Part shown: positions 52,689-60,895 of the stretch, piece after piece
Numbering within the stretch: position 1 is the stretch's first letter
Layout: every line of letters begins with the position of its first letter
Source: Pusillibacter faecalis
Lineage (GTDB): Bacteria; Bacillota; Clostridia; Oscillospirales; Oscillospiraceae
Assembly: GCF_018408705.1 (NCBI RefSeq)
Contig: NZ_AP023420.1
Span: forward strand, 1,426,001-1,490,000
Direction: 5' to 3'
DNA: 64,000 nt
Notes under the pieces: generated by a model
What the model saw: the letters and a program-made list of their open reading frames with translations, nothing else
Told to the model about the DNA's origin: nothing
The model's database searches: none
Translations under genes and position numbers: made by a program

Positions 52689-53683
52689 TTGCCGATGGTG
52701 GCAACCATCACGGCCTTGATGGTGTGCATCCGGTTTTCCGCCTCGTCAAAGACGACGCTGTGGCGTCCGCGGAACACCTCGTCCGTGACCTCCCGGATAT
52801 CCACGCCCTTGTCGTGCCACTCCTTGGCAAGCTTGGTCTCAAAGTCGTGGAAGGAGGGCAGGCAGTGCATATAGAGGACCTCTGGATTGCCAGTGGCCTT
52901 CAGGGTTTCCTCCGTCACCCGGTAGGGGGAGAGAAGCTCTGAGCGCTTGGGGATCAGCTCTTCCTCGCCCATGGAGGCCCAGATGTCGCCGTAGATCACG
53001 TCCGCGTCCTTGATGTCGTTCATGTTGTCGGTGATCTCGATGAGGCCGCCGGTCTCCCGGGCGGTGGCAAAGGTGGACTTCACGATCTCCGGGTCCATCT
53101 GCTTAGCCAGCTCCTCCGGGCCGATGCCCACAAAGTGCATGCCCATCTTGGCCGCACCGATCATCCAGGCATAGCACATGTTGTTTCGCACGTCGCCGGG
53201 GAAAACCACCTTCACCTTGTTCAGGGGCTTGTGGACGTGCTCCTCAATGGTCAGCATGTCCGCCAGAATCTGGGTGGGGTGGTCCGCGTCGGTCAGACCG
53301 TTCCACACGGGTACGCCGGCGTACTTTGCCAAGTCCTCTACCACCTTCTGGTCAAAGCCACGGTACTCGATGCCGTCAAAGAACCGGCCCAGCACCTTGG
53401 CAGAGTCCTCCAAGGACTCCTTCTTCCCCATCTGGGAACTGCCCGCGTCCAGATAGGTCACGTGGGCGCCCTCCTGAGTGGCCGCCACCTCAAAGGAGCA
53501 CCGGGTGCGGGTGGAGGTCTTTTCAAAGAGCAGCACGATGTGCTTGCCCTGCATGGTGGGCTCGCACACGCCGCTGCGGCGCTTGGCCTTCAGATCCCGG
53601 GCCAGGTCCAGCAGGTAACGGATTTCCGCGGGGGTAAAGTCCGCCAGAGTCAGAAAGCTCCGGCCTTTCAAATTGACTGCCAT
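52685..53683 (-). CDS. arcB: ornithine carbamoyltransferase (catabolic)
   Basis: A 332-residue transcarbamylase. Carbamoyl-phosphate site FEKTSTRTRCSFE, the GLTDADHPTQILADM ornithine-side motif and the HCLPSFHD catalytic Cys motif are all present. Between arcA and the antiporter it should work in the arginine deiminase pathway, converting citrulline to ornithine and carbamoyl phosphate. The ATG at 53683 follows GAAGGAG. Confidence 0.93.
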   Translation of the reverse strand: MAVNLKGRSFLTLADFTPAEIRYLLDLARDLKAKRRSGVCEPTMQGKHIVLLFEKTSTRTRCSFEVAATQEGAHVTYLDAGSSQMGKKESLEDSAKVLGRFFDGIEYRGFDQKVVEDLAKYAGVPVWNGLTDADHPTQILADMLTIEEHVHKPLNKVKVVFPGDVRNNMCYAWMIGAAKMGMHFVGIGPEELAKQMDPEIVKSTFATARETGGLIEITDNMNDIKDADVIYGDIWASMGEEELIPKRSELLSPYRVTEETLKATGNPEVLYMHCLPSFHDFETKLAKEWHDKGVDIREVTDEVFRGRHSVVFDEAENRMHTIKAVMVATIGK

Positions 53684-53732
53684 GATGAATTTCTCCTTCA
53701 ATTCGTTGTTGGTTGACAGGGAGGTGCGCCCC

Positions 53733-54956
53733 TCAGGGGTCCTCCCTCCACAGGGGCATGCTCATGCACCGGGGGCCGCCCCGGCCCCGGCTCAGCTCCG
53801 CGCTGGGGATGGTGTGGATGCGGATGCCCGCCTCCTCCAGGGAGCGGTTGGTGACATAGTTCCGGGAGTAGACCACCACCTCGCCGGCGCCGATGGCCAG
53901 CGTGTTGCTGCCGTCGCTCCACTGCTCCCGGGCGGCGTCGATCTCGCTGCCCTCTCCGCAGGGGATGAGGGTGACGCGGTCCAGGTTCAGGTGTTCCTTC
54001 AGGATGTCCTCCAGCCGGCCGTCCTCCTGGCGGATTTTCACCCGGCGGTTCTCGTCCAGCTCCATGACAAACACGGTCAGCTGTCCGAGGATGTTGGGGT
54101 GAACGGTGAACTTGTCCCGGTCCACCATGGTAAAGACCGTGTCCAGGTGCATGAAGGAGCGGGTCTTGGGGATGTTAAAGGCCAGGATTTTCCGGAAGGT
54201 CTTGCTCTGGGAGAGCACCGTCTCCGCCAGAGCGTCAATAGAGTCCTCCTGGGTCCGCTGGGAGATGCCTACCGCCAGCACCTGGGGGGAGAGCACCAGA
54301 ATATCGCCGCCCTCCAGGGAGCTGGTCTCGCCCCGGTCGTACCAGCGGGGCGCGTTGCGGTACTCCGGGTGGTGCTCAAAGATGAATTTGCCAAAGAGGG
54401 TCTCCCGGTTTCGGGTGGCGGTGTGCATTTTGTGGATAGAGACGCCGGTGCCGATGGTGGCAAAGGGGTCCCGGGTAAAATAGAGGTTGGGCAGAGGGTC
54501 CACCGCGAAGGGGTAATCGTCCCCGGCGGCGGAGAGATAGTCCCCCAGCTTTCCGCCCGTAACGCGCAGCTGCCCTTTGCGCACGCCGGCCATCATGGCG
54601 GACACCATTTCCTTGTCCGACATGCCGCCAAAATAGTCCGCCAGCAGGCCGCGGGTCCGCTCGTCCAGGGTCCCGGCCTCGTCCAGGAACTGGCGGATCA
54701 GGTCCTGGCGCACCTCCGGCGAGGTGAGGGAGCCCACCACCAGGTCCGTGAGGTACACCACCTCCACCCCCTGGTTTCGCAGACAGTCCGCAAAGGCGTC
54801 GTGCTCCCGCTGGGCCTCCTTCAGATAGGGGATATCGTCAAACAACAGCCGTTCCAAATACTCCGGCATCAAATTCTCCAGCTCCGCGCCGGGCCGGTGC
54901 AGCAGCACCTTTTTCAGCCGCCCGATCTCGGAGGTATTATGGATTCCAGTCTCCAA
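53733..54956 (-). CDS. arcA: arginine deiminase
   Basis: A 407-residue guanidino-modifying enzyme, of normal length. Visible motifs are [18 protein letters not shown] at the N-terminus, [35 protein letters not shown] (catalytic His) and the C-terminal nucleophile [10 protein letters not shown]. The start codon is TTG, nine bases after AAAGGAG. It hydrolyses arginine to citrulline and ammonia, giving ATP and acid tolerance. Repeat copy C lies just upstream. Confidence 0.97.
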   Translation of the reverse strand: METGIHNTSEIGRLKKVLLHRPGAELENLMPEYLERLLFDDIPYLKEAQREHDAFADCLRNQGVEVVYLTDLVVGSLTSPEVRQDLIRQFLDEAGTLDERTRGLLADYFGGMSDKEMVSAMMAGVRKGQLRVTGGKLGDYLSAAGDDYPFAVDPLPNLYFTRDPFATIGTGVSIHKMHTATRNRETLFGKFIFEHHPEYRNAPRWYDRGETSSLEGGDILVLSPQVLAVGISQRTQEDSIDALAETVLSQSKTFRKILAFNIPKTRSFMHLDTVFTMVDRDKFTVHPNILGQLTVFVMELDENRRVKIRQEDGRLEDILKEHLNLDRVTLIPCGEGSEIDAAREQWSDGSNTLAIGAGEVVVYSRNYVTNRSLEEAGIRIHTIPSAELSRGRGGPRCMSMPLWREDP

Positions 54957-55061
54957 ATGGGTTCACTCCTTTTTTGAATCACTCCGGGATTAGGGTCTGT
55001 GAAATTTTCAGTTTCATACGTGGAAAATTGATTTTTTTGGCCGCCATGGGAGGCGGGGGGT

Positions 55062-55428
55062 CGTCCGATGGGATGGATATAGGCTATGTTGATAGCCTGG
55101 CAATCCACCCCCCATTTTCTTTTCGTCTTGCCGAAAAGAAAACGGGCCGCACCCGCAGGGGGTATGCCGCATCCGTAAGCGGCACAGCCGCCAACGGCTG
55201 CGCAATGGACGGTCCAAAAGAAAAGACGCTGGGCGCGAACTTGCACATGCGTGCAAGTTCGCTTAAAACGGGGGTATTCCGAATATGTGCCGACTGGAAT
55301 CGGGAATCTTCTACCGGCTCGCGCCATTCTCCGGCATTTGAAGTACATTTCCCCGCGGGTTTGGTTTGGCGGAGACTTCGTTGGGGGTTCCGGACACCCG
55401 TTGCTTCTCTTTCCGCTGGCGCTCCCCT
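55062..55428 (-). repeat. structured repeat element, copy C (long form)
   Basis: About 367 bp in the same orientation as copy A, ending CGCTGGCGCTCCCCT. It carries a GGCTAT-gttg-ATAGCC hairpin near its left end, the 14-position stem, the 56-nt module, and a perfect 12-bp stem GCGAACTTGCAC/GTGCAAGTTCGC (55235-55262). It lies about 105 bases upstream of arcA, divergent to it in window coordinates. Strand given is the inferred sense direction. Confidence 0.9.
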
Positions 55429-55702
55429 ATGCGTAATGGGGAGCTAGGGTGTTGGGGGGGGTGCGCAGGAGCTGGGATGCTCGCTGTTCCAGCGCGGTTT
55501 CTCTGGAATAACCGAGAAAGAGATGCAGAAAACGGCTGTCGTCGTAAGCTTCTTGCAGGAGACGGCGGGCAAGAAGGATTTGAGGCGCGGCGCCCCATGT
55601 CCGCGCCCGCTCCAGGCCCGCCACGCGCAGGCTTAGCTGCCAGCGGAGAAGCCCTAAAATGGCCCGCCATCGCTCTGGCTCAATGTTTCGATATTTCCGC
55701 AT
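55427..55702 (-). CDS. hypothetical protein between repeat copies
   Basis: A 91-residue Arg-rich, helical protein (KYRNIEPERWRAILGLLRWQ then LLARRLLQEAYDDSRFLH). I do not recognise it. A good GAAGGAGGGA ribosome site nine bases before the ATG at 55702 supports real translation; the last codons touch the end of repeat copy C. It is the only gene enclosed by the oppositely oriented copies C and D. Confidence 0.5.
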   Translation of the reverse strand: MRKYRNIEPERWRAILGLLRWQLSLRVAGLERARTWGAAPQILLARRLLQEAYDDSRFLHLFLGYSRETALEQRASQLLRTPPNTLAPHYA

Positions 55703-55808
55703 CTATCGTTCCCTCCTTCTGCCCCGATTCTATCAGGAAATTTCGTCCCAAAAGACCCGCACCGCAGGTCATTTTCAAATTTCCCGAAAATTTTCCGCCC
55801 CGCAAGCA

Positions 55809-56082
55809 CCAGGGCAGCGCCAGCGGAAAGAGAAGCAACGGGTGTCCGGAACCTCCAACGAAGTCTCCGCCAAACCGAACCCGCGGGAGCCAGTCCTCCG
55901 CGACGGAACACGTCCGGCGCGAGCCGGCAAAAGATTTCCGATTCCAGTCGGCACATATTCGGAAGACCCCCGTCTTAAGCAAACTTGCACGCACGTGCAA
56001 GTTTGCGCCCAGCGTCTTTTCTTTTGGACCGTCCACAGCCCGTTTTCTTTTCGGCAAGACGAAAAGAAAATGGGGGGTGGAT
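55809..56082 (+). repeat. structured repeat element, copy D (short, truncated)
   Basis: About 274 bp in the orientation of copy B, starting CCAGGGCAGCGCC. It lacks the 56-nt module (direct junction GTCCAC to GCCCG, as in E) and its last roughly 40 bases after the GGGGGGTGGATT block. The perfect 12-bp stem GCAAACTTGCAC is at 55979-56006. It joins directly onto a truncated XRE gene. Confidence 0.88.
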
Positions 56083-56085
56083 TCC

Positions 56086-56259
56086 TCCGACAAAGTCGGA
56101 ACCACTCAGCCAGCGGACTGGCTGCCGCTGCAAGGCATTGAGTTCAATAAGAACACGGTGCAGTGCATTGAGAGTGGAAACCGCTTTGTGACGGATTTGG
56201 AACTCAAGGCAATCGCACAGGTGCTTGGCGTTACGGCTGACGAGCTTTTATCAGAGTAA
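56086..56259 (+). pseudogene. 5'-truncated XRE-type regulator
   Basis: The frame ends GIEFNKNTVQCIESGNRFVT and DLELKAIAQVLGVTADELLSE, the second half of an XRE domain of the type with a strictly conserved R/K-FVTD segment. The first half of the domain is missing; in its place stands repeat copy D, with no plausible start codon. It is a remnant cut by insertion or recombination at the element. Confidence 0.72.
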
Positions 56260-56260
56260 A

Positions 56261-56287
56261 GGGAGAGGCATCGCCTCTCTTTTATTC
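56261..56287 (+). terminator. terminator of the truncated XRE gene
   Basis: GAGAGGC-atc-GCCTCTC followed by TTTTATT, directly after the stop codon. Confidence 0.85.
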
Positions 56288-56334
56288 ATATTTGCCCAGG
56301 TGCGCCTTTTCCGCTCCTTCGTTTTCCACACGCA

Positions 56335-56644
56335 CCAAGGCAGCGCCAGCGGAAAGAGAAACAAAGGGTGTCCGGAACCTCCAACGAAGTCTCCGCCAAA
56401 CCAAACCCGCGGGGAAATGTACTTCAAATGCCGGAGAATGGCGCGAGCCGGCAGAAGATTCCCGATTCCAGTCGGCACATATTCGGAAGACCCCCGTTTT
56501 AAGCGAACTTGCACGCACGTGCAAGTTTGCGCCCAGAGTCTTTTCTTTTGGACCGTCCACGGCCCGTTTTCTTTTCGGCAAGACGAAAAGAAAATGGGGG
56601 TGGATTGCCAGACTATCAACATAGCCTATATCCATCCCATCGGA
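56335..56644 (+). repeat. structured repeat element, copy E (short form)
   Basis: About 310 bp, orientation of copies B and D. It lacks the 56-nt module but keeps both ends, including ATCAACATAGCCTAT and CCCATCGGA. Its 12-position stem (56503-56530) has a single G-T pair, halfway between the A-T of B/D and the G-C of C. The middle part is closest to copy C. Confidence 0.9.
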
Positions 56645-56666
56645 AAGCTCCCCGCCAGCGCGCAAA

Positions 56667-56697
56667 AAAAGAGAGAGGCACATGCCTCTCTCTTTTT
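56667..56697 (+). terminator. terminator after repeat copy E
   Basis: AAAGAGAGAGGC/GCCTCTCTCTTT stem running into TTTTTATC. Confidence 0.8.
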
Positions 56698-56718
56698 ATC
56701 CGCTCTCTTAGGCGCTTC

Positions 56719-56765
56719 AAAGCCATTCAAACAGACTCCGGTTCTGTCTGAATGGCTTTCTTTTT
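56719..56765. terminator. bidirectional terminator at the gntR 3' end
   Basis: AAAGCCATTCA-a-ACAGA pairs with TCTGT-c-TGAATGGCTTT; CTTTTT follows on the plus strand. It touches the stop of the minus-strand GntR gene. Confidence 0.8.
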
Positions 56766-57459
56766 AGGGCGAAATGGTTCCCGTCGTCCGGCCGGTGTTA
56801 ACCAGCCAGTTCAGCATATTCAGCGGCAGCTGGATGTGCTTTTCCAGCAGGGCCTTGACGCCCGCCTGGTTTCCCGCTTCCAGCAGTTCGACAATGCGCA
56901 CATGCTCTTGATAGGCGTTTTGGACGGTGGCCAGCTCCATATTGGCCATCCGGTACATCTGATAGGTGGTCTCAATGCAGCGGCTGCTCTGATACACCCG
57001 CAGAATTTCCGCGTTTTGCGCCAGGCGAATAATAATCGAGTGAAAATTGGCCTCGGTTTTCATGGCCTTGTCGTAATCTCGGGGGCCGATGTCCTGATAG
57101 CCCTCCACGGCGCTGCGCAGCTCCTGGACTGCATCGGAGTCAAACACCATGTTCCGGATGACCGCATCCACAGAAAACAGCTCGATCATCAGCCGCAGTT
57201 CCAGAGTATCACGAATCATTTTCACCGATAATTTCTTCACGAAAATTCCGTGCTGGGGAACTGCGTCCGCATATCCCTCCGCGGTCAGGCGGTTGACTGC
57301 CGCCACAACAGGCGTGCGGCTGATGCCAAGCCGGTCGGCAATCTCCTGCGTGATCAGTTTCGCGCCTGGTGGATAGACGCCTCGTTCAATGGCGTGCTTG
57401 ATCTCTTCATAGGCATATTCCGACAGAGACGGCGCTTTTTTAATGGTTTCTTGAGCCAT
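56764..57459 (-). CDS. GntR/FadR-family regulator with FCD domain
   Basis: A 231-residue regulator: winged helix LITQEIADRLGISRTPVVAA at about residues 36-55 with the wing VPQHGIFVKKL, then an all-helical FCD ligand domain (LRLMIELFSVDAVIR ... HSIIIRLAQNAEI ... EHVRIVELLEAGN). FCD regulators usually sense organic acids. It is divergent from the TRAP transporter operon across 345 bases and probably controls it. The ATG at 57459 follows a GGAAGGGGG site. Confidence 0.92.
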   Translation of the reverse strand: MAQETIKKAPSLSEYAYEEIKHAIERGVYPPGAKLITQEIADRLGISRTPVVAAVNRLTAEGYADAVPQHGIFVKKLSVKMIRDTLELRLMIELFSVDAVIRNMVFDSDAVQELRSAVEGYQDIGPRDYDKAMKTEANFHSIIIRLAQNAEILRVYQSSRCIETTYQMYRMANMELATVQNAYQEHVRIVELLEAGNQAGVKALLEKHIQLPLNMLNWLVNTGRTTGTISP

Positions 57460-57535
57460 AGCAGCCCCCTTCCGCATCTCTTGATATCCCCGTGGAGAAA
57501 TCAAACTGCTCAAAAAAATAAATTCATTTTTTACA

Positions 57536-57564
57536 ATTATAAACTAGAAAAAATTCTATTTCAA
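57536..57564 (-). promoter_or_regulatory. gntR promoter with internal palindrome
   Basis: On the minus strand TTGAAA, 17 bases, TATAAT. The spacer contains TAGAA-aaaa-TTCTA (57545-57558); TTCTA/TAGAA half-sites recur near the dctP promoter at 57727 and 57776-57790, so this may be the GntR operator. Confidence 0.65.
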
Positions 57565-57706
57565 GGGCAAAATCAATTTTTTTAAATTGCACTTCTGTAT
57601 GATCCAAAAAAATTTGCGCACAAATACATTTTATTTGTGAGTTTAACGAAATAAAAAACGGATTTTGTGCATTTGGCTAAAGATCATCCTGAAAAGAAAT
57701 TTTCCG

Positions 57707-57735
57707 TTGACAAACGACAAAATAAATTCTATTAT
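57707..57735 (+). promoter_or_regulatory. TRAP operon promoter
   Basis: TTGACA, 17 bases, TATTAT, 70 bases before dctP. Confidence 0.78.
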
Positions 57736-57804
57736 AAAAATAAAGAATTCGTTTTGATAAAAAATGAATTCAAAATAGAATTCCATAGAAGAAAGGAAAC
57801 GAGT

Positions 57805-58869
57805 ATGAAAAGGATTACGAGTCTGATTCTTGCGCTTGTCATGACAGCCGCCCTGCTGGCTGGCTGCGGTGGGGACAGCAGCACCGCCGACACCGGCAGC
57901 ACCGGTGACGCCGGCGCGGCGGAGGACGGCGGCTACACCGCCAACTGGATTGTGGCAGTCAATACCTCGGAGGGCGACCTGCTGTATGAGGCCACCAACA
58001 AGTTCTGTGAACTGGTGGAGGAGTACTCCGACGGCCGCATCACCTGCGATCTGTATGGCGGCACACAGCTGGGCTCCGGACAGACGCTGCTGGAGAGCAT
58101 GGCCTACGGCGTCTGCAATGTGTATGCGGAGAGCATCGGCACCCTGGCCCCCTTCACGGAGCTGGCCAATATCGACGCCGCTCCCTATCTGTACACTGGC
58201 TACGACCACTTCATCAATGTGTGGCAGAGTGATCTGGGCAAGGAGATCAAGGCGGAGATCGGTGATGCCGCCGGCTTTGCGATTTTGGGCGGCATGTACC
58301 GCGGCGCCCGCATCACCACCGCCACTAAGGAGATGGTGCATCCTGCGGACTTCGCCGGCTTCAAGCTGCGCGCCCCCGGCATTGACATGTATGTGAAGAC
58401 CTGGGAGTGGCTGGGCGCCAGCCCCACCCCGCTGGCGATCACCGAGACCTACACCGCCATTCAGCAGGGCACTGTGGAGGGCCAGGAGAACCCCATCAGC
58501 GAGTGCTGGAACTACGGCTTCTATGACGTGAACCCCTACTGGATCAAGAGCAACCATGTGTACAGCCAGGACTGCTTCTTCATGGACAAGACCTTCTTTG
58601 ACGGCCTGCCCGCTGACATCCAGGAGCTTGCCGCCAAAGCTGCTGACGAGGCCTCTTCCTGGCGGAATGAGCAGATGGTGGAGTTTGAGGCTGAGGTGGA
58701 GCAGAAGGCCCTTGACGCCGGCGTGACCATCGTGGACGTAGACGTGCAGGAGTTCATTGATGCGTTCGACGGCTTCATGCAGAGCGAATTCCCCGATCTG
58801 GTGGATTGGGCGGACCAGATTGCCGCCATGGCAGACACTGCCGCGGTGGACCCCGCTGAGGCGGCCTGA
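57805..58869 (+). CDS. dctP: TRAP transporter substrate-binding protein (DctP type)
   Basis: A 354-residue extracytoplasmic lipoprotein with a signal and lipobox LLAGC (residues 17-21), a Ser/Thr/Asp-rich linker, and the DctP fold: YEATNKFCELVEEYSDGRI, YGGTQLGSGQTLLE, and the ligand-contact segment FAGFKLRAPGIDMYVKTWEW (Arg binds a carboxylate in relatives). TQGTVEGQENP-type motif is present as QQGTVEGQENP. It delivers an organic acid to DctQM. GAAAGGA precedes the ATG. Confidence 0.94.
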   Translation: MKRITSLILALVMTAALLAGCGGDSSTADTGSTGDAGAAEDGGYTANWIVAVNTSEGDLLYEATNKFCELVEEYSDGRITCDLYGGTQLGSGQTLLESMAYGVCNVYAESIGTLAPFTELANIDAAPYLYTGYDHFINVWQSDLGKEIKAEIGDAAGFAILGGMYRGARITTATKEMVHPADFAGFKLRAPGIDMYVKTWEWLGASPTPLAITETYTAIQQGTVEGQENPISECWNYGFYDVNPYWIKSNHVYSQDCFFMDKTFFDGLPADIQELAAKAADEASSWRNEQMVEFEAEVEQKALDAGVTIVDVDVQEFIDAFDGFMQSEFPDLVDWADQIAAMADTAAVDPAEAA

Positions 58870-58921
58870 TCTTTCACAGTGTGTCGCTCCGGAGAGGAGC
58901 AGGTGAAGAGAAAACAATGCG

Positions 58922-58958
58922 TCTCGGGAGATGCGGGGGACGCATCTCCCGAGATTTC
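58922..58958 (+). terminator. hairpin between dctP and dctQ
   Basis: A perfect 14-bp stem (58922-58935 with 58941-58954) followed by TTTCT. Such hairpins often let more binding protein than permease be made. Confidence 0.75.
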
Positions 58959-58974
58959 TGATTGAGGAGTTTTT

Positions 58975-59496
58975 ATGAAAGCTTTGCTGAACGTCTATTC
59001 CAAGATCATGGACGTCATCGACAAGATTCTGAGAGTGATTGTCGGGATTGCCATGGTCGTCATGGTCATCGTGATCTTCTATCAGGTCATCCTGCGCTAT
59101 GTGTTCAACGCCTCCAATATCTGGAGCGAAGAGCTGGCCCGTTATCTGATGTGCTACTCGGTCCTGCTTGGCGCGGCAATTGCCGTCCGTAAGTATTCCC
59201 ACCTGCAGGTGGACTTTGTCATTAACATGCTGCCCGCCCGGGGCCGCTGCATTGCGGTTTCCCTCTGCACTCTGGTGGGCATCGGGTTCTTGGGATTTTT
59301 CTGCCAGTATGGGATTACGCTTTGCGCCACCACCGGCCACAGTATCTCGGCCGGCACAGGGCTTCCCATGAGTGTTGCGTACGCCTGTCTGCCAATCGGC
59401 AGCGTATTGATGATTTTGATGTCGGTTGAGGTCATTTTAAGGGAATTGGTGAAGTTCCAGGAGCTGGGCCATAAGAAGAAGGGGGTGCAGGCATGA
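58975..59496 (+). CDS. dctQ: TRAP transporter small permease (DctQ type)
   Basis: A 173-residue, four-helix membrane protein. Helix 2 region IFYQVILRYVFNASNIWSEE and the following LARYLMCYSVLLGAAIAVRK are typical of DctQ. Its stop overlaps the dctM start (ATGA), giving coupled translation. Confidence 0.93.
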   Translation: MKALLNVYSKIMDVIDKILRVIVGIAMVVMVIVIFYQVILRYVFNASNIWSEELARYLMCYSVLLGAAIAVRKYSHLQVDFVINMLPARGRCIAVSLCTLVGIGFLGFFCQYGITLCATTGHSISAGTGLPMSVAYACLPIGSVLMILMSVEVILRELVKFQELGHKKKGVQA

Positions 59497-60770
59497 GCGT
59501 CGGTCTTGTCACAATTGTTGGGCTGCTGGTTCTCTCGATCTGCGGCGTGCCCATCTTCCTGGCCCTGGGCACCGCAACGCTGGCGGCCATGGCCCTGGGC
59601 GGCATGCCCCTGATTGTCATTCCCCAGCAGACCTTTGCGGGCATCAACTCCACGGCCATGCTGGCGATCCCCTTCTTCATGCTGGCGGGCAACATCATGT
59701 CCCGCAGCATCACGATGAAGCTGGTGGATGTGTCCAACGCGCTGTTCGGGTGGGTGAAGGGCAGTCTGGCCGTAGTGACTGTGGTGGCCTCGGCGCTGTT
59801 CGGCGCCATCTCCGGCTCTGCCACTGCCACCTGCTCCGCCATCGGCGGCATGACGATCCCCGCCATGAAAAAGGAGGGCTACAGCGACTCCTTCGCGGCG
59901 GCCACCGCCTCCATGGCGTCTATTCTGGGGCCCATGATTCCCCCCTCCATCACCTTGATCGTGTATGCCAGCGCCACGGAGACCTCCATCTCCGCGCTGT
60001 TCCAGGCCACGGTGATTCCGGGCGTGCTGCTGGCGCTGTTCCTGGTGGGCTACAGCCTCTGGTACGGCAAGAAGAAGGATTTGCCCTCCCGCCCCAAGCA
60101 GAACGCCCAGCAGATCTTCCGCACCTTCCGCAGCAGCATCTGGGCCCTGCTCATGCCCGTCATCATCCTGGGCGGCATTTTCGGCGGAATCTTCACCGCC
60201 ACGGAGGCCGCCGCGGTCTCCGTGATCTATGCGCTCTTGATCAGCCTCTTTGTTTATCGGGACATGAGCTGGAAGGAGATTCTGCCCTCCATGGCGGAGG
60301 CCGGCGTCTCCGCCGCGGCGATCATGATTCTGGTGGGCGTGTCCAAGTCCTCCAGCTATGTGATCACCACCTCAGGCCTGCCTGCCGCGGTGCTGGACCT
60401 CTTTGCGAACCTGACGGACAATAAATATATCATCCTCCTGCTGGTGAACCTGCTGTTCCTGGTCATCGGCATGCTGATGGAGGCCAACGCCGCTGTGGTG
60501 ATGATGACCCCGCTGCTGCGTCCCCTGATGCTGTCTCTGGGACTGTCAGACATTCACTTCTGCATGATGATGTGCGTGAACCTGTACATTGGCCTGATGA
60601 CGCCGCCGGTGGGCGTGTGCCTGCTGCTGGGCAACCAGATCGCCGGTGCCCGCCTGGAGCGGACCCTGAAGGATGCCCTGCCCATGTTGGGCCTGGGACT
60701 GATTGTCCTGCTGCTTGTGACTTATGTGCCTGCCGTGACCGAGTGGATTCCCTCCGTGTTAGGCAGCTGA
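59493..60770 (+). CDS. dctM: TRAP transporter large permease (DctM type)
   Basis: A 425-residue integral membrane subunit with about twelve helices. Diagnostic stretches: LLVLSICGVPIFLALG, IPFFMLAGNIMSRS, ISGSATATCSAIGGMTIPAM, and GLMTPPVGVCLLLGNQIA near the C-terminus. Together with DctP and DctQ it forms a Na+-driven high-affinity uptake system. Confidence 0.95.
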   Translation: MSVGLVTIVGLLVLSICGVPIFLALGTATLAAMALGGMPLIVIPQQTFAGINSTAMLAIPFFMLAGNIMSRSITMKLVDVSNALFGWVKGSLAVVTVVASALFGAISGSATATCSAIGGMTIPAMKKEGYSDSFAAATASMASILGPMIPPSITLIVYASATETSISALFQATVIPGVLLALFLVGYSLWYGKKKDLPSRPKQNAQQIFRTFRSSIWALLMPVIILGGIFGGIFTATEAAAVSVIYALLISLFVYRDMSWKEILPSMAEAGVSAAAIMILVGVSKSSSYVITTSGLPAAVLDLFANLTDNKYIILLLVNLLFLVIGMLMEANAAVVMMTPLLRPLMLSLGLSDIHFCMMMCVNLYIGLMTPPVGVCLLLGNQIAGARLERTLKDALPMLGLGLIVLLLVTYVPAVTEWIPSVLGS

Positions 60771-60795
60771 TTTCCCGTTGCCGTTTTCAACCATG

Positions 60796-60848
60796 ACCCC
60801 GGGCCGCCGATGCCTCCGCCACCCGGCAGGATTCTGGCGGTCCGGGGT
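60796..60848 (+). terminator. hairpin between dctM and the SDR gene
   Basis: ACCCCGG-g-CCGCC pairs with GGCGG-t-CCGGGGT, followed by TTC. The weak T-tract suggests partial termination inside the operon. Confidence 0.6.
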
Positions 60849-60895
60849 TTCAACAGCAAGATTGACGAATTTTTGACATAAAGGAGTTTTAAACG

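Noticed and set aside
55366..56259. 297-codon frame across repeats C to D and the XRE remnant
   Set aside because: It fuses non-coding repeat sequence, the antisense of the 55427 gene and the XRE tail; only the last part has family similarity.
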